NCBI GenBank assembly: GCA_002427735.1
Contig: DIYP01000007.1
Location: forward strand, 1-64,000
DNA: 64,000 bases
Source: Flavobacteriales bacterium UBA6051
GTDB lineage: Bacteria; Bacteroidota; Bacteroidia; Flavobacteriales_D; Crocinitomicaceae
Direction: 5' to 3'
Shown here one piece after another: positions 62,283-64,000 of this stretch. How positions within the stretch are numbered: the stretch's first letter is position 1; each line of letters begins with the position of its first letter. The notes under the pieces were generated by a model. The model saw nothing but the letters and a program-made list of their open reading frames with translations. It did no database searches and was not told the DNA's origin. Position numbers and translations under genes: made by a program.

Positions 62283-64000
62283 TTAATCTTCTTTCCAGTT
62301 TTCATCTTTACCCTTAATGTAGGGGATATTTGCATCCTCTAACTTTTTTTCGATGGAACGAAGTCCAACAATGATATCGTCCAAGTTTGTTCTAAATTTC
62401 GCGTAGTCTTCCCTTGCAATGGAAATATGAGAGCGTTGTGTTTCCGTTGCACCATAAGTATTAGCGAACAGCTGGTAATAAACAAGACCAACCCGTCCTG
62501 AAATACTTGGTTCCGTTTCAAACTGGTGTTGAGATTTAATCCAATCGCCCCAAAGCATTAATTGGCAATCTGTTAACTCATTCTTTAATACTTCGATTTT
62601 AGATAGAAGTTGAATGTCTGCACCAGGATAAGTTTTAATAGCATGCTCCACCAGTTTCAATTTGTCTTCAGTTTCACCCATTAGTTTCCCTGAGCCATTT
62701 ACTTTTCTTCTCAGTTCAGCAACCTCTTTTCGGAAGGCAATTAATTCTGCATTTGCTTCTGGTGTCTCGACTTGATTATTTAAACCAACAACATTGAAGT
62801 TTGTTTTTTCAACCAATTGGTCAATCGCTCCATCTTTGATCGCATAAACCTCAACAGAATAGGTTCCAGGCGATACCAACAGACCAATGTCGGCACTTGA
62901 ATATCTGCCAGGTTTTGATTTGTTTATTTTAATCGGACTTGTTGTTTCCATGCGCAGGTTCCATGAAACGCGTGAAATTCCCTTTGAAGGAGATGTTTTA
63001 AGACGTTTCAATTCTTTACCATTGCTATCACGGATAATCCAAATTAATTGTTGCTTGTCTTCTGCTTCTTCAGCATAAAGCTCTTGAAAACTTGGGTAGT
63101 CTACTGCATTTTTCTCTTTCTCAAGCTTTTCTTGTTTTTCTTCTCGTTGATCCTTGAGTGATTTGGTTGTTTCCTTTAAGTATAGCGAGAAAGTTGCTCC
63201 AAAAGTAGGGTTTTCGGCATTCCACATATTATGCCCTTGGCTACCGGTTCCTCTTAAACCAAGTGGTGCACTTTGTACATAGAGTAAGGCATCTTTAACT
63301 GGGAATAACTTTGCCTTTTCATCCAATGTTTCTTTTGAGAGATGACGTAAAGGGGTATAGTTATCCAACACGTAGAATCCGCGTCCAAACGTCGCTACAA
63401 CGATATCATTTTCGCGCTGTTGAACTTCAATGTCATATACCGCAATCGTCGGAAGCCCTGCGAGCTTCGTCCAGTTTTCTCCTCCGTCATTTGAAAAATA
63501 GCAACCAAATTCTGTTCCTGCGAATAATAGGTTTGGGTCAACATGATCTTGACGAATGGCAAACGCAGAACCTCTTTCTGGCAAGTTTCCTGAGATTGAA
63601 ACCCAAGTTTTTCCTTTATCTGTACTCTTTAAAACATACGGTTTGAAATCACCTGATCTATGATTATTGAGCGTCGCAAAAACAACGTTCTCATCATGCA
63701 AACTTGCAACAATCATATTGACACGTGTGTTTTCTGGCACTCCCGGAAAGCTGTTCGTTTTTGTCCAACTGTCTCCTCCATTTTCGGAAACTTGAACAAG
63801 TCCATCATCGGTTCCTGCATATAATAGTCCTTTCTTCAATGGAGACTCGTCAAATGCGACAATATTTCCATAAATGGTCGTCGAACGATTTTTCATAACT
63901 GCATCAATCGACCATACTTGTCCCATTACAGGGAGCTTGTTTCTATCTATTTGTTGAGATAAGTCTGGGGAAATAGTTGTCCAGTCATCTCCACGGTTTG
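62283..64000 (-). CDS. BNR/sortilin-like exported protein, C-terminal part (5' end outside window)
   Basis: The frame is open through base 64000, entering with NRGDDWTTISPDLSQQIDRN. BNR/Asp-box motifs (SENGGDSW, STDKGKTW, SNDGGENW) and GTEFGCYFSNDGG, DNDIVVATFGRGFYVLDN place it in the same family as the gene at 19360, whose equivalent region reads ISPDLSRND and GTEFGLYLSTDNG. The C-terminal beta domain and helical tail are also shared. Roughly the first half is missing. No T9SS tail is visible. Probable duplicates separated by about 40 kb. Confidence 0.85.
   Translation of the reverse strand, partial: NRGDDWTTISPDLSQQIDRNKLPVMGQVWSIDAVMKNRSTTIYGNIVAFDESPLKKGLLYAGTDDGLVQVSENGGDSWTKTNSFPGVPENTRVNMIVASLHDENVVFATLNNHRSGDFKPYVLKSTDKGKTWVSISGNLPERGSAFAIRQDHVDPNLLFAGTEFGCYFSNDGGENWTKLAGLPTIAVYDIEVQQRENDIVVATFGRGFYVLDNYTPLRHLSKETLDEKAKLFPVKDALLYVQSAPLGLRGTGSQGHNMWNAENPTFGATFSLYLKETTKSLKDQREEKQEKLEKEKNAVDYPSFQELYAEEAEDKQQLIWIIRDSNGKELKRLKTSPSKGISRVSWNLRMETTSPIKINKSKPGRYSSADIGLLVSPGTYSVEVYAIKDGAIDQLVEKTNFNVVGLNNQVETPEANAELIAFRKEVAELRRKVNGSGKLMGETEDKLKLVEHAIKTYPGADIQLLSKIEVLKNELTDCQLMLWGDWIKSQHQFETEPSISGRVGLVYYQLFANTYGATETQRSHISIAREDYAKFRTNLDDIIVGLRSIEKKLEDANIPYIKGKDENWKED

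Overview
This 64 kb window is chromosomal DNA of a Bacteroidota bacterium, most likely a marine or freshwater member of the Flavobacteriales (Crocinitomicaceae/Cryomorphaceae-like; the family is inference). The evidence is two proteins with type IX secretion (T9SS) type A sorting tails, the T9SS protein PorQ next to cmk, TAnnTTTG-type -7 promoter boxes in front of many genes, a TonB-dependent receptor, a zeaxanthin-type carotenoid operon, a bifunctional HisB and an A+T-rich base composition. I saw no rRNA, tRNA, CRISPR array, insertion sequence, prophage or recognisable defence island. The region reads as a core genome with several lineage-specific surface proteins.

Layout. 1-2.9 kb: 3' part of a giant repeat adhesin exported by T9SS. 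3-5 kb: an ACMSD-like amidohydrolase facing two small uncharacterised genes. 5.1-10.2 kb: a tight run hisS-hutH-membrane protein-TPR/LuxR regulator. 10.3-13.1 kb: second T9SS surface protein. 13.3-19.3 kb: YbiT-type ABC-F ATPase, FkbM methyltransferase, M61 peptidase, cold-shock protein and a queD-folE pair. 19.4-22.5 kb: BNR/sortilin-like exported protein, with a paralogue entering from the right edge at 62.3-64 kb. 22.6-23.4 kb: VOC protein and a small exported protein made of three 47-residue repeats.

23.5-30.7 kb: complete histidine operon hisGDCBHAF(IE), preceded by an apparent transcription attenuator: a promoter, an 18-21 codon leader peptide with the run HHHHVH, an antiterminator arm and a rho-independent terminator just before hisG. 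This is the best regulatory find in the window. 30.7-36.9 kb (minus strand): DUF2207/LemA pair, Rrf2 regulator, TonB-dependent receptor, MazG. 37-39.1 kb: PagL-like deacylase, GIN-domain lipoprotein and a small cysteine-rich NqrM-like membrane protein. 39.1-42.7 kb (minus): ACT-like protein, cmk, outer-membrane barrel, porQ. 42.8-46.7 kb (minus): crtI-crtB-crtZ-crtYcd with a YfcE-like phosphoesterase translationally coupled at its end.

46.8-50.6 kb: an exported HELMH protein broken by a one-base frameshift, a lipoprotein and a long leucine-rich-repeat protein. 50.7-61 kb: MeaB GTPase, S4 RNA-binding protein, a VIT/VWA/TPR/DUF2135 protein, a sodium/solute symporter, a GlmU-like protein and Lon. 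61-64 kb (minus): a TPR membrane protein and the partial sortilin-like paralogue.

How they connect: histidine metabolism appears three times (charging by HisS, degradation by HutH, synthesis by the attenuated his operon). Cell-surface biology dominates the rest (T9SS cargo and PorQ, TonB receptor, LPS deacylase, BNR, LRR and VWA proteins).
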